Positions 17,613 to 26,386 of a stretch of 64,000 bases of DNA are shown one piece after another; position 1 is the stretch's first letter, and each line of letters opens with the position of its first letter. This DNA is from JAOAPY01 sp038237475 (GTDB lineage: Bacteria; Acidobacteriota; Blastocatellia; Pyrinomonadales; Pyrinomonadaceae). The notes under the pieces were generated by a model. The model had not been told where the DNA came from. It saw nothing but the letters and a program-made list of their open reading frames with translations, and ran no database searches. The position numbers and the translations under genes were made by a program. Location: positions 62,001-126,000 of the forward strand of contig JBBRYS010000004.1 of NCBI GenBank assembly GCA_038237475.1, in the 5' to 3' direction.

Positions 17613-19313
17613 TCAGTCGGCGCCGGTGGCATTGGCTCGTTCAATGCTGATCGGATCCGCCTCCTTGGCTTTTTCAATTGTGTTTTCGTTTTCCAGCCGA
17701 TTGGCATAGGCGGCCTCCACGAACGAGGCGAAGAGTGGATGAGCATTGAGTGGTTTTGATTTGTATTCCGGATGAAATTGACAGGCGAGGAACCACGGGT
17801 GAACATCGCGCGCCAGCTCGACCATCTCGACAAACCTTTCGTCCGGAGAGGTGCCGCTGAACACCAGGCCGGCGCTTTCCAGCCGCTGGCGATATTCCGG
17901 ATTAAATTCGAAACGATGACGGTGCCGCTCGCTGATCTCGGCAGCGCCAGCGTAGATCTCGCGGGCCAGCGATCCCTCTGCCAGCTCACAAGGCCAGGCG
18001 CCGAGACGCATCGTCCCACCAAGTTCTTCCACATCGACCAGATCTCTCAGTTTAAAGATCACGGGGTGCGGTGTTTCAAAATCGAATTCGGTTGAATCAG
18101 ATTCTTTGAGCCCGCAAACGTTACGCGCAAATTCGATGCAAGCGGTCTGCATTCCCAAACAGATTCCAAAGTAAGGCGTCTTGCTGCGCCGGGCGTACGA
18201 AATGGCGCGGATCATTCCCGCAATACCGCGTTTGCCAAATCCGCCTGGAACCAGAATCGCGTCAAAGTCTCGCAGCCGTGATTCGTAGCCCTCGTCATCC
18301 ATCAATTCTTCCGACTCGATCCAGCGCACATCCACCCGCACGTTATTGGCGACGCCGCCATGTGTTAAAGCTTCGCGCAGAGATTTGTAAGAATCTTCCA
18401 ACTCAACGTACTTGCCGACAATCGCAATCGAGGCGGAACCACCGGAGGGCTCGCGAATCGTCGACACCAGCTGACGCCAGCTGGCCAAGTCGGATTGCGT
18501 GGCAGTCTCGGCCAGCTTCAATTCGCTGACAACTAATTCATCCAGTCCCTGTTCATAAAATGCGAGTGGCACTTCATAGATTGTGTCCACGTCATAAGCG
18601 CTGATCACGGCCGCTTCCTTGACGTTGCAGAAGCCGGCGATTTTTAGTCGCAGCTCGCGCGCCAGTGGTTTCTCCGAGCGGCACAACAGGATATCGGGCG
18701 CGATACCGATTTCGCGCAGGTCGCGCACTGAATGTTGGGTTGGCTTGGTCTTGAGTTCCTTGGCGGCGGCAATGTAGGGCACGAGCGTTACGTGGATAAA
18801 GAGAGCGTTGCTGGTTCCCTCCTCATTTCCCATCTGACGAATAGCTTCAAGGAACGGCAGCGATTCAATGTCGCCTACGGTGCCACCGATTTCGACGATC
18901 ACGACATCAACCTCCTTTTCAGCGGACAGCGCGCGGACTGCGTCTTTAATCTCGTTCGTGATATGAGGGATGACCTGGATGGTCTTACCCAGGTAATCAC
19001 CGCGGCGCTCCTTTTCAATCACGGAAAGGTAGATTCGGCCCGTGGTCCAGTTGTTGGCCTGTGATAAATGTGCGTGCGTGAAGCGCTCGTAGTGTCCCAG
19101 ATCAAGATCCGTTTCCGCGCCATCGTCGGTGACAAATACTTCGCCGTGCTGGAAGGGCGACATGGTCCCCGGATCGACATTGATGTAGGGATCAAGCTTG
19201 ATAAAAGTGACGCGTAAGCCTCGGGCCTCCAGCAGGCAGCCAATTGATGACGCCGCGAGTCCTTTGCCTAAGCTTGAAACCACACCACCGGTAACAAAAA
19301 TATATTTGGGCAT
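17613..19313 (-). CDS. pyrG: CTP synthase
   Basis: This 566-residue enzyme makes CTP from UTP, ATP and glutamine. The N-terminal synthetase domain starts with FVTGGVVSSLGKGLAASS (P-loop) and contains DPYINVDPGTMSPFQHGEVF. The C-terminal class I glutamine amidotransferase domain holds the nucleophile Cys in YFGICLGMQTA and the His-Glu pair in CQFHPEYKSKP. Length is normal, with a roughly 25-residue extra tail. CTP is the direct co-substrate of KdsB, encoded two genes upstream, which explains the grouping. The 164-base gap to the kinase gene could hold a promoter, but none is obvious. Confidence 0.96.
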   Translation of the reverse strand: MPKYIFVTGGVVSSLGKGLAASSIGCLLEARGLRVTFIKLDPYINVDPGTMSPFQHGEVFVTDDGAETDLDLGHYERFTHAHLSQANNWTTGRIYLSVIEKERRGDYLGKTIQVIPHITNEIKDAVRALSAEKEVDVVIVEIGGTVGDIESLPFLEAIRQMGNEEGTSNALFIHVTLVPYIAAAKELKTKPTQHSVRDLREIGIAPDILLCRSEKPLARELRLKIAGFCNVKEAAVISAYDVDTIYEVPLAFYEQGLDELVVSELKLAETATQSDLASWRQLVSTIREPSGGSASIAIVGKYVELEDSYKSLREALTHGGVANNVRVDVRWIESEELMDDEGYESRLRDFDAILVPGGFGKRGIAGMIRAISYARRSKTPYFGICLGMQTACIEFARNVCGLKESDSTEFDFETPHPVIFKLRDLVDVEELGGTMRLGAWPCELAEGSLAREIYAGAAEISERHRHRFEFNPEYRQRLESAGLVFSGTSPDERFVEMVELARDVHPWFLACQFHPEYKSKPLNAHPLFASFVEAAYANRLENENTIEKAKEADPISIERANATGAD

Positions 19314-19402
19314 TTGGTACTCCTAAAGTGGATTAAAGGAACAGCGCTTATTACTCACCGTGAAATGATTGACCGCCTTCCCTTCCCTGCATGGTTTTAC
19401 GC

Positions 19403-19681
19403 TTAAGGCTCATGAAGTTTCTCGGGCGGCTCGCCCGCCTCGTCATCGTTACGCCGCCGGCCTTGACGAAGATCTTCGTGAACCTCGATTGCATTGTTCG
19501 CCCCCGGTTCCAGCATTTTCTGCAGTCCGATCACACCGGCACTGATCAGCCCCGGTCCTTCCTGGACCCGTTTTTCAAATTCTTCGGAAGTTACTTCGTA
19601 GGGTTTGCTCAATACGTGCAAGCCGTAGATGGCCAGCAGCACGATCACCGCTATGACGCCAAGTCCGATTAAATCACTCAT
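19403..19681 (-). CDS. Small single-pass membrane protein
   Basis: This 92-residue protein has an N-terminal hydrophobic helix (LIGLGVIAVIVLLAIYGLHV). A charged cytoplasmic or periplasmic tail follows (PYEVTSEEFEKRVQEGPGLI, then EVHEDLRQGRRRNDDEAGEP). No family is recognised. It sits 47 bases after kdsB and 89 bases before pyrG in the same direction, so it is probably cotranscribed with the KDO genes. The composition (a real transmembrane helix followed by an amphipathic tail) supports a true gene. Function is unknown. Confidence 0.7.
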   Translation of the reverse strand: MSDLIGLGVIAVIVLLAIYGLHVLSKPYEVTSEEFEKRVQEGPGLISAGVIGLQKMLEPGANNAIEVHEDLRQGRRRNDDEAGEPPEKLHEP

Positions 19682-19728
19682 AAAGAAACCCGGTCAGGAC
19701 CACTGAAAGTTCGCAATGCTTGAAAACC

Positions 19729-20535
19729 TTAACCTCGGCGCGCGGCGATTGCGCGCACCCTTTCCAGATCTGCCATCGTATCAACCCCGATGGACGCGGC
19801 CGCGGCTTGAACGACTTTGATCCTAACTCCGCGCTCAAGCGCCCGCAGCTGCTCCAGCGATTCTATCTGTTCGAGCGGCGAGGGCGGCCAGCTCGCAAAC
19901 TCCAGCAAAAACTCGCGTCGAAAAGCATACAGCCCGGTGTGCTTGCGATACTGCGCGAGCAGACCTGCTTCCCTCTCCAGGGCGTTCGCCAGCGAACCGT
20001 GATTGCGAACGGCTTCACGTGGATAAGGCAACGGTGCGCGCGAAAAATAAATTGCGCAGTTGTCATTGTCCATGATGACCTTTACTACGTCCGGGCTCAA
20101 AACTTCGTCTGCCGAAGTGATTGGCTCCCAACTGGTCGACATGGCACAGCGGCTGTTCTTTTGCAGTGCCTCAACCACTCTTTCAATTGTCTCGGGCGAG
20201 ATTAGCGGTTCATCGCCCTGCACATTGACGACGATATCAAACTCGTGAAGCGATGCGGCTACTTCAGCCAAACGATCCGTACCGCTCGTGTGACCTACCA
20301 GGGTCATGACGGCTTCGTAACCTGCCGCCTCCACCGCCGCCACAATACGCGAATCATCGGTGGCCACAATCACGCGCGAGACACTCGAGGCTGCCAAAGC
20401 ACGTTCCGCCACGAGACAAACCATCGGCTTACCGTCGATTTCGAGTAGTGCTTTTCCGGGAAGACGACTCGAGGCGAAGCGGGCAGGAATGATTGCGACT
20501 GTCTTTGTTTGGGGATTTGAACCCGTGTGATTCAC
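19729..20535 (-). CDS. kdsB: CMP-KDO synthetase KdsB
   Basis: This is a 268-residue 3-deoxy-manno-octulosonate cytidylyltransferase. It activates KDO with CTP to give CMP-KDO, the donor for lipid A core assembly. The nucleotide-binding motif IIPARFASSRLPGKAL opens the protein. VVNVQGDEPLI (metal and sugar binding) and YFSRAPLPYPR are also typical. Length is slightly above the usual 250. It is the first gene of the minus-strand group that continues with a small membrane protein and pyrG. The 317-base region upstream is shared with a divergent penicillin-binding protein gene. Confidence 0.94.
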   Translation of the reverse strand: MNHTGSNPQTKTVAIIPARFASSRLPGKALLEIDGKPMVCLVAERALAASSVSRVIVATDDSRIVAAVEAAGYEAVMTLVGHTSGTDRLAEVAASLHEFDIVVNVQGDEPLISPETIERVVEALQKNSRCAMSTSWEPITSADEVLSPDVVKVIMDNDNCAIYFSRAPLPYPREAVRNHGSLANALEREAGLLAQYRKHTGLYAFRREFLLEFASWPPSPLEQIESLEQLRALERGVRIKVVQAAAASIGVDTMADLERVRAIAARRG

Positions 20536-20852
20536 GGGACAACAGCATAACGGTCGGTACCTTGAGTGTCAATCTTGTGGCTTCGAAGAGTGATCGATTT
20601 CTTACGCTTTTGCGACCGCGCGACGTCGTCGCAACGAAACTAGTGCACTAGCACCGTGGCCTCCGCGTAAGTGATGACACTTTACGCCAGCCTGCACTGA
20701 CAAAAACTGGGAGGTTATCTGATAATTCAGGCATTCCTGGGTTCTTCATCTGGCATGGCAAATGCTGCCTTCACCACGGCGTCTTAAGAACGCGCCTGCC
20801 ACGAAATCTCCGATAAATTCTGCAGTTATTCAGCAAGTGAGAACCCAGGGAA
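20536..20852. other. Divergent intergenic region between kdsB and the PBP gene
   Basis: There is no credible coding frame in these 317 bases. A hairpin can form from TTGCGAC (20610-20616) and GTCGCAA (20628-20634), and a perfect 12-base palindrome CTAGTGCACTAG lies at 20640-20651. Promoters for both flanking genes must lie here, but no strong -35/-10 pair is seen. AGGGAA directly precedes the ATG at 20853. Confidence 0.5.
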
Positions 20853-22469
20853 ATGAGCTTTAATCACACTGCCTTTAACTCTGCCTACAAAACTTTCATC
20901 TTCATTGCACTCTTTACCGGGGCCTCAGGATTGACGGTAAACGCCGGAAGCCGGGCGAAGAAAATTCAGCGTTCAAGTCACACTGAGCAGCCCGCGGCGA
21001 AAATCACGAATAGATCTGACTCGTCCGCACGCAAGACATCATCCCACCGGTTAACTCCTCCGGAAGCCAGAAGGCTTTCACGCGCTGCTATGCAAAGGGA
21101 GCGGGCTGTCGAAATGCGACGCTTGCAGAGACAACGCGAGGCGGCGGCCCGGCTGGCTGCGATAGCGAGACAACGCGCGCTTGATGAGGGAATGCGTAAC
21201 CAGGTGAGGTCTCTCATCGACCGGGACAACACCTCTGGAGAAGATCCTGAAGTGCGTCGCGTGGCGGTTAATGCTCTGGGCAATCATGCAGGGACAGTTG
21301 TGGTTATGGATCCTGGAACCGGTCGCGTTTATACAATCGTGAATCAGGAGTGGGCATTGCGCCAGGGATTCAAGCCTTGTTCCACGATCAAACTGGTGAC
21401 GGGGCTGGCAGGACTAAACGAAAATGTGATCAACCCCGGCGACTCTGCAAATATCTCGAATACGAATCGCATTGGACTCACTGACGCCCTCGCTTACTCG
21501 AATAACACTTACTTTCAGCAGGTCGGCGGACGCGTCGGGTATGACAGGATGATCACGTATGCGCGGCTGCTTGGCCTCGGCGAGAAAACGGGTATCAATG
21601 CACCTAATGAAACCGCAGGTCAGTTGCCTGCATCGCGGTCGGGTTATGCCGTCAATCACATGTCTTCCCATGGCGACGATTTCAAGGTGACGGCAGTCCA
21701 GCTGGCCACGCTGGTTTCGGCGATGGCGAACGGCGGGAGGCTGCTGTCGCCTCGCGTCCCGCGAAACTCTGACTCTCCGCGGTCGCAAGCGAAAGTTCGC
21801 CGCGTACTCAATCTGGACTTGCGGACACTCGGTTATATGGTTCCGGGCATGGTTGGCGCAGTCAACTACGGCTCGGGAAGACGTGCGCAGAATTCACAGG
21901 CAGTAGCCGGCAAGACGGGCACGTGTATTGAGAATGGAACCTGGATCGGCTTATTCACTTCATATGCACCTGTAGTGAATCCAAAGCTCGCAGTGGTGGT
22001 AATCGCCCGAGGTGCGGATGCGCACAGCCATTTTCCGGCGGCAGTTGCTGGACGAATCTACCGTGAGCTAAACGGGCGGTTCGGCACTCCGACAAATCTA
22101 CAGATTGCTAACGGCCGTTCCCTGATGACGGATCCAAGAGCAGCGCTGAACGAAGAAGACGACGATGAAGGTGAGGACAGTGCAAAGGAATTAAAGGTCA
22201 CTGCTGCAAGCCGTACTCGCGGCACTACGAGTTCACCACACATCCTGGAGACTTCGATGAGCAGTGCCATCAGTATCAGCGAGCCCGCGCGCAGCCCCCG
22301 ACCCAACTGGCGTGATTCCAAAACCCCAGCAGGCAGCACCGTCAAACGTGTGCTGATGACGATTCCCATCAAACCGTCCGAGACTAAGATCGTTCCGTCA
22401 GTTTCTACCAGGACGATTGCTCCGCAGGTCCAAACCAGACCGCGTCGGGTGAGCGACCTCCAGCGCTAG
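20853..22469 (+). CDS. Penicillin-binding transpeptidase-domain protein
   Basis: This 538-residue protein has an N-terminal signal or anchor (TFIFIALFTGASGLTVNA) and an Arg/Ala/Gln-rich coiled-coil stretch (about 68-125). The transpeptidase domain spans about 140-400, with all three active motifs: STIK (177-180, catalytic Ser), SNN (216-218) and KTGT (354-357). The C-terminal 110 residues are acidic then Ser/Arg/Pro-rich and look disordered. It would crosslink or trim peptidoglycan in the periplasm. No transglycosylase or PBP-dimer domain is visible, so it resembles a short class B-like enzyme. A terminator follows at once. Confidence 0.87.
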   Translation: MSFNHTAFNSAYKTFIFIALFTGASGLTVNAGSRAKKIQRSSHTEQPAAKITNRSDSSARKTSSHRLTPPEARRLSRAAMQRERAVEMRRLQRQREAAARLAAIARQRALDEGMRNQVRSLIDRDNTSGEDPEVRRVAVNALGNHAGTVVVMDPGTGRVYTIVNQEWALRQGFKPCSTIKLVTGLAGLNENVINPGDSANISNTNRIGLTDALAYSNNTYFQQVGGRVGYDRMITYARLLGLGEKTGINAPNETAGQLPASRSGYAVNHMSSHGDDFKVTAVQLATLVSAMANGGRLLSPRVPRNSDSPRSQAKVRRVLNLDLRTLGYMVPGMVGAVNYGSGRRAQNSQAVAGKTGTCIENGTWIGLFTSYAPVVNPKLAVVVIARGADAHSHFPAAVAGRIYRELNGRFGTPTNLQIANGRSLMTDPRAALNEEDDDEGEDSAKELKVTAASRTRGTTSSPHILETSMSSAISISEPARSPRPNWRDSKTPAGSTVKRVLMTIPIKPSETKIVPSVSTRTIAPQVQTRPRRVSDLQR

Positions 22470-22495
22470 TCTTAAAATGATTTGTGAGGAAGATC

Positions 22496-22530
22496 GGCGT
22501 CGCTGCTTATAGCAAGGCAGCGGCGCCTTT
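22496..22530 (+). terminator. Rho-independent terminator after the PBP gene
   Basis: An 11-base stem GGCGTCGCTGC (22496-22506) pairs with GCAGCGGCGCC (22517-22527) with one G-U pair and a 10-base loop. TTTCT follows. It lies 27 bases after the stop codon. The T tract is short. Confidence 0.65.
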
Positions 22531-22657
22531 CTACGTCATACGTCATCGCAACTTCAGCCAGAGTCTCGCACCGGCGCGCAGTCGTTGACCGAGTTGGCGG
22601 ATGACTGTTATATAGCCTTTGTATGCGTTCTCAAATGAAATCGTGGCGGTTGGCCGT

Positions 22658-23908
22658 ATGAGTACGAGGTTGGGTATTTCGATATTGATTTTGGTGCTGC
22701 TGAGCGCTAAAGCAGAGGCGGTACCCTGCGCGAGGGTAACCTCACGTCCGGACGCCTGGGTCAACAGCCGGGCCGATGCTTTGATCGTTGCGGCTCGCAC
22801 CGCTTTCGATGATGAAAAGGCGGAACCGGCTTACGACAGAGTGCTCCGCGGAATCTTCATGAGGATGCGGCAATGCAAACTGGATCAGGATATTGTTTTC
22901 GTGACTCGCTATTCGCGTTTTATCGAATACATCAAGACACTTTCCCGCGCGAACCAGCCGGATCACGAACTTGGCTTTGAGATTCCCGACCGGCAATACT
23001 TCGCAGAGACTTCTCAATTCGTTCAAGTGCCGGATTTTCTTCTGGACCAGGGATTTATGCGCTCAGTGAGCCGTTACGAAACGCTTGACCGCGCCAAGAC
23101 TTACCTGAGACAGCTCAATCTGCGCCGGGCTCCTGATAAGCAGCTCATCTTTTTCAGTTACGAGTCGCAACATCTGGGCACGCCGGATAACGACGACAGC
23201 TTCCGTAGGCTCTTGATAGTCGTACCGGCGGACGAACCGAGCCAACCTGAAAAGTGGGTCCAATTCGGCGTCACTGATCCCGGCGTCCGCAGGCGAATAC
23301 GAAACGTGTCAGTCGTAGCCGCGGTGCCCGCTTCCCAAGGCAGTTCTGATATTTACTTCAAAGACTTTTTTCGTTCTTACCGGCGCGACGGTTCGATCAC
23401 ACTCAACGGCCGTTGGGAATTGGGATATGGCGATGACAAATGCGTTCAATGTCATAAGAGTGGAATCCTGCCAGTCTTCCCCCAAAGCGGCAGTGTGAAA
23501 ATGGAAGAGCGAGAGGCCCTCGCCGCGGTCAATAAGAGATTCCTAACCTATGGTGCGCCAAACTTCGGTAAATATTTTGAGGCAGAAAAATACGGACCCG
23601 GTCTCAGTTCAGCAAGCATGCAGGATCGCCGGCGACGTTTCGGCGACAAGTTTGACGAGACGGTAGCGGCACAAGCTATGACCTGCTCCGCCTGCCACCA
23701 GGCAAATCGTCTGGGTACAATCAGCTGGCCTATGGACCAGACACTGATCAGCTCGTTCATCAAAGGCGGCAAAATGCCCTACGGTATGAAACTGCTGTCC
23801 GCCCAGAGAGACGATATCTACGACAAATTGATCGAGGAATATTTTGCTGTTGGCGCGGAGACGCCGGGGATATTGAAAACGTGGCTACTGGCTACTGCTC
23901 TAAAATAA
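22658..23908 (+). CDS. Exported protein with two c-type haem motifs
   Basis: The ATG at 22658 gives a 416-residue protein with a signal peptide (ISILILVLLSAKAEA). The frame extends upstream only to a TTG at 22619. Two CxxCH haem-attachment motifs are visible in the second half: CVQCH and CSACH, about 80 residues apart. This suggests a periplasmic dihaem or c-type cytochrome-like protein. The N-terminal half has no recognised domain and no MauG or peroxidase signature is certain. An electron-transfer or oxidase role is an inference. It is convergent with the PDZ gene, with only 15 bases between stops. Confidence 0.72.
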   Translation: MSTRLGISILILVLLSAKAEAVPCARVTSRPDAWVNSRADALIVAARTAFDDEKAEPAYDRVLRGIFMRMRQCKLDQDIVFVTRYSRFIEYIKTLSRANQPDHELGFEIPDRQYFAETSQFVQVPDFLLDQGFMRSVSRYETLDRAKTYLRQLNLRRAPDKQLIFFSYESQHLGTPDNDDSFRRLLIVVPADEPSQPEKWVQFGVTDPGVRRRIRNVSVVAAVPASQGSSDIYFKDFFRSYRRDGSITLNGRWELGYGDDKCVQCHKSGILPVFPQSGSVKMEEREALAAVNKRFLTYGAPNFGKYFEAEKYGPGLSSASMQDRRRRFGDKFDETVAAQAMTCSACHQANRLGTISWPMDQTLISSFIKGGKMPYGMKLLSAQRDDIYDKLIEEYFAVGAETPGILKTWLLATALK

Positions 23909-23923
23909 TCAGGCTTCACTAAT

Positions 23924-25525
23924 TTACTTCTTCTCGCTTACCTGAATCACGAGTCTCTCTTTGCCGCGCAGAACTCTCAGGACATACCTGGATGTAGTTA
24001 GGTTCAGCTTCCCCTCAGACGACAGGCTGGAAATTTTTTGTTCGTCAATCGCTTCAATGACATCGCCGGGCCGCAGGCCGGCAGCGAAAGCTGCGCTCGA
24101 CGGCTGCACCTGGACCACCAGTAAACCGTGAGCCCTCAGTGTCGTCGCACCTGGAGACGAGCTCAGGGGCACACTCTCGATGCCATGATCAAGCAATGAA
24201 CCAGTAAAGAGATTTTGATCACCGGCCGGAGCGGGAAAGAATTTTTGTATTGTGAAAAACGGCCCTCTGGCTTCGCTTAGCTTTATGATTACCTGTTGAG
24301 CGATATCTGTTTTGGGCCGAACAAACTCGAAACGAATTGGTGTGCCTGCCGGCTCGTTCAGCAGCATCGAGAATTCCTCGGTAGTCTTGACGTCCGTGTT
24401 GTTTACGCTCACGATGACGTCTCCGGCATGCAACTCCGCGAGGGCCGCCGGACTTCCGGGCGCTACGGCGTTCAAGAGAATACCGCGCCGTCTTTCGAGC
24501 AGCGATCGGGCTCGACTGGTTTCCCAACCTTGTCCCACAATTCGATCCAGTGAGGCGAAAGCTACGGATTCACCAGTTACTCCCAGCCATGGACGTGGCA
24601 CACTGGCCTGGTGCTCTAACACTCTTTTGGCAGCAGCGCGAATGATCGCCAGAGTCAAAACATTGGCCTCGCCATTTGCGACACTTTCTACAATGCCGAC
24701 CGTTTGACCGGCGTCATTGACGGCGATGGCCCCCACCTTCGAGGGCGATAATTTCAATGACTGAATCTTGATCCGCCTGATCTCGCCCGCGAGATCTCGC
24801 ACGATGTCGCCCACCAGCCCTTCGGTTTCGCCAATGCGAACATAGATCGAGTCTCCCCCGGGGTTGGTACTCTCACGCACCGGTTCAGGAGAAAACAGAC
24901 GCAGGCGCTGGCCTGGAGAGACTTTGGCATCGGCAACATTCATTGGGCCACGAGCTGTCGGAGTGGAAAGCCGAAGCACTGAAAGACCGGTAGGGCCGTC
25001 CAGACCCACATATTGAGCTTCAAGACGTTTTCCATCACGCTCGATGATGCTTATGTCGGGGCGACCCAAAAGCCCCTGGGCTTTCGTACCGGCTCTGCGT
25101 ACAGCCATCGCCATCGGGCCGGACTGGGGAATCGCTACTTCCGTCCCAACTGTTGGCGCCGCCACGGTCGTGTCGATTTCAACTTCTGCCTCGGGCCACC
25201 AGACGGCGACAGTTTGCCCATCATCCAAACTCAGGCCGGCGATAATATTTGTATGGACCTGACCAGTCATCGCGAAGGCTTCGTCCATACTGTCCACCGC
25301 GCGCAATCCCTCACCTGACCTCATAAGCAACCGCACCATCTTCAAACCATTAATGCGATGAATCACAGTAATGACCTGGGGCGCGGCTGTCTGTCGCTCT
25401 ACAATTACTGAATCCTGCGTGGCTCTCTTTTTTGCCGTTGGAGTTTGCCCGATGATCGCAGACGTACCGCTAAGAAGGGCGGGCATGATCAGCAAAGACA
25501 AGACTTTTGACTTAGACTTAGACAT
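23924..25525 (-). CDS. HtrA-like protein with dead protease domain and two PDZ domains
   Basis: This 533-residue exported protein has a signal peptide (VLSLLIMPALLSGTSAIIGQ). Residues about 60-310 resemble a trypsin-fold domain (GLSLDDGQTVAV, DISIIERDGKRLEAQYVGLD, GLSVLRLSTP), but the catalytic Ser motif GNSGGP is replaced by SKVGAIAVND and no clear His-Asp pair is seen. Two PDZ domains follow (about 315-410, GILLNAVAPGSPAALAELHAGDVIV, and about 435-530, SAAFAAGLRPGDVIEAID). It is the third gene after an ECF sigma and its anti-sigma factor, so it may sense envelope peptides through its PDZ domains instead of degrading proteins. Confidence 0.8.
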   Translation of the reverse strand: MSKSKSKVLSLLIMPALLSGTSAIIGQTPTAKKRATQDSVIVERQTAAPQVITVIHRINGLKMVRLLMRSGEGLRAVDSMDEAFAMTGQVHTNIIAGLSLDDGQTVAVWWPEAEVEIDTTVAAPTVGTEVAIPQSGPMAMAVRRAGTKAQGLLGRPDISIIERDGKRLEAQYVGLDGPTGLSVLRLSTPTARGPMNVADAKVSPGQRLRLFSPEPVRESTNPGGDSIYVRIGETEGLVGDIVRDLAGEIRRIKIQSLKLSPSKVGAIAVNDAGQTVGIVESVANGEANVLTLAIIRAAAKRVLEHQASVPRPWLGVTGESVAFASLDRIVGQGWETSRARSLLERRRGILLNAVAPGSPAALAELHAGDVIVSVNNTDVKTTEEFSMLLNEPAGTPIRFEFVRPKTDIAQQVIIKLSEARGPFFTIQKFFPAPAGDQNLFTGSLLDHGIESVPLSSSPGATTLRAHGLLVVQVQPSSAAFAAGLRPGDVIEAIDEQKISSLSSEGKLNLTTSRYVLRVLRGKERLVIQVSEKK

Positions 25526-25573
25526 TGAAAAGATAAAATACTTCCGTTCTTACTATCAGACTCTTCGATTACC

Positions 25574-26359
25574 TTACCAAACACCGTTGGTGGTGGATGA
25601 TACCGGCATGAACGATTGACTAGCGACCAGACGCTGCGAGCCAAAACTAACTCGTGGCAGAGCAACGGTGCGAGTTTCGCCGCGCCCGTCATCAATTGAA
25701 ACGCGCAGGACTTGCGCGTCAAGCGGCACGCGAACAACAGGCCCTGCAGGTTCGACCGGTTGGGCTGATACTACCGCCGCCGTGCCAAGACCATAGTCAC
25801 GAGTGGCGGTCCCTTCTACTCTGCTGCTCCGGGCTCTGAGCACTCGCGGGCGGGTCGGACCAGCAGTTACATCCCGGATCTCAATTCCTTCATCATTTTT
25901 GTCGACGGTCGCGTTGGTAGCTTGTGCTGTTTCCTTTCCGGGAGCCGAACTCGCTTCCCGCGCCGGACTGTTCACATTTACGACCGGTCCCCCGACTGCG
26001 TTATTGATCGGTCCCCGCGGCAATCCATTCCTGACCACAATCACACCGACACCGATAAGCATTGCCAAAACTGCTGCGAAAACCGGCACGGGGAGTTTCA
26101 GAAAACGTCCGAGTCCTCCCGTTGTCCGCGAACGCACTCCTTCACGCGCGAGGCGTGCACGCAATTTGAAATCAAAATCCGGCGGCGCCTCGAGCTGCGG
26201 CAAAGAGGCGATCAAATTGCTTAATGATCGCCGTTCAGAAGCGAACGATAGGCAGCCGGCACAGTCCCGCAAGTGGTCGCCGGCGGCGCTGTCAAGCTGC
26301 TCAAGCTTTTCCGCTGCGTCAATCTCTCGACGGACTGCTCTACAATCATTATTAGTCAT
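25574..26359 (-). CDS. Zinc-finger anti-sigma factor (RseA/zf-HC2 type)
   Basis: This 261-residue membrane protein has an N-terminal zf-HC2 anti-sigma domain with the H-x3-C-x2-C motif in DHLRDCAGC. One transmembrane helix follows (VPVFAAVLAMLIGVGVIVV, about 92-112), then a periplasmic region. It would hold the sigma factor encoded 27 bases upstream at the inner membrane until released by an envelope signal. The periplasmic part has no known domain. The order sigma, anti-sigma, PDZ protein resembles the rpoE operon logic of proteobacteria. Confidence 0.87.
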   Translation of the reverse strand: MTNNDCRAVRREIDAAEKLEQLDSAAGDHLRDCAGCLSFASERRSLSNLIASLPQLEAPPDFDFKLRARLAREGVRSRTTGGLGRFLKLPVPVFAAVLAMLIGVGVIVVRNGLPRGPINNAVGGPVVNVNSPAREASSAPGKETAQATNATVDKNDEGIEIRDVTAGPTRPRVLRARSSRVEGTATRDYGLGTAAVVSAQPVEPAGPVVRVPLDAQVLRVSIDDGRGETRTVALPRVSFGSQRLVASQSFMPVSSTTNGVW

Positions 26360-26386
26360 AGCTTAGCTCCGAACTCCGATCTACTT

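Noticed and set aside
17492..18034. 180-residue minus-strand frame
   Set aside because: It overlaps pyrG in another frame and has no domain.
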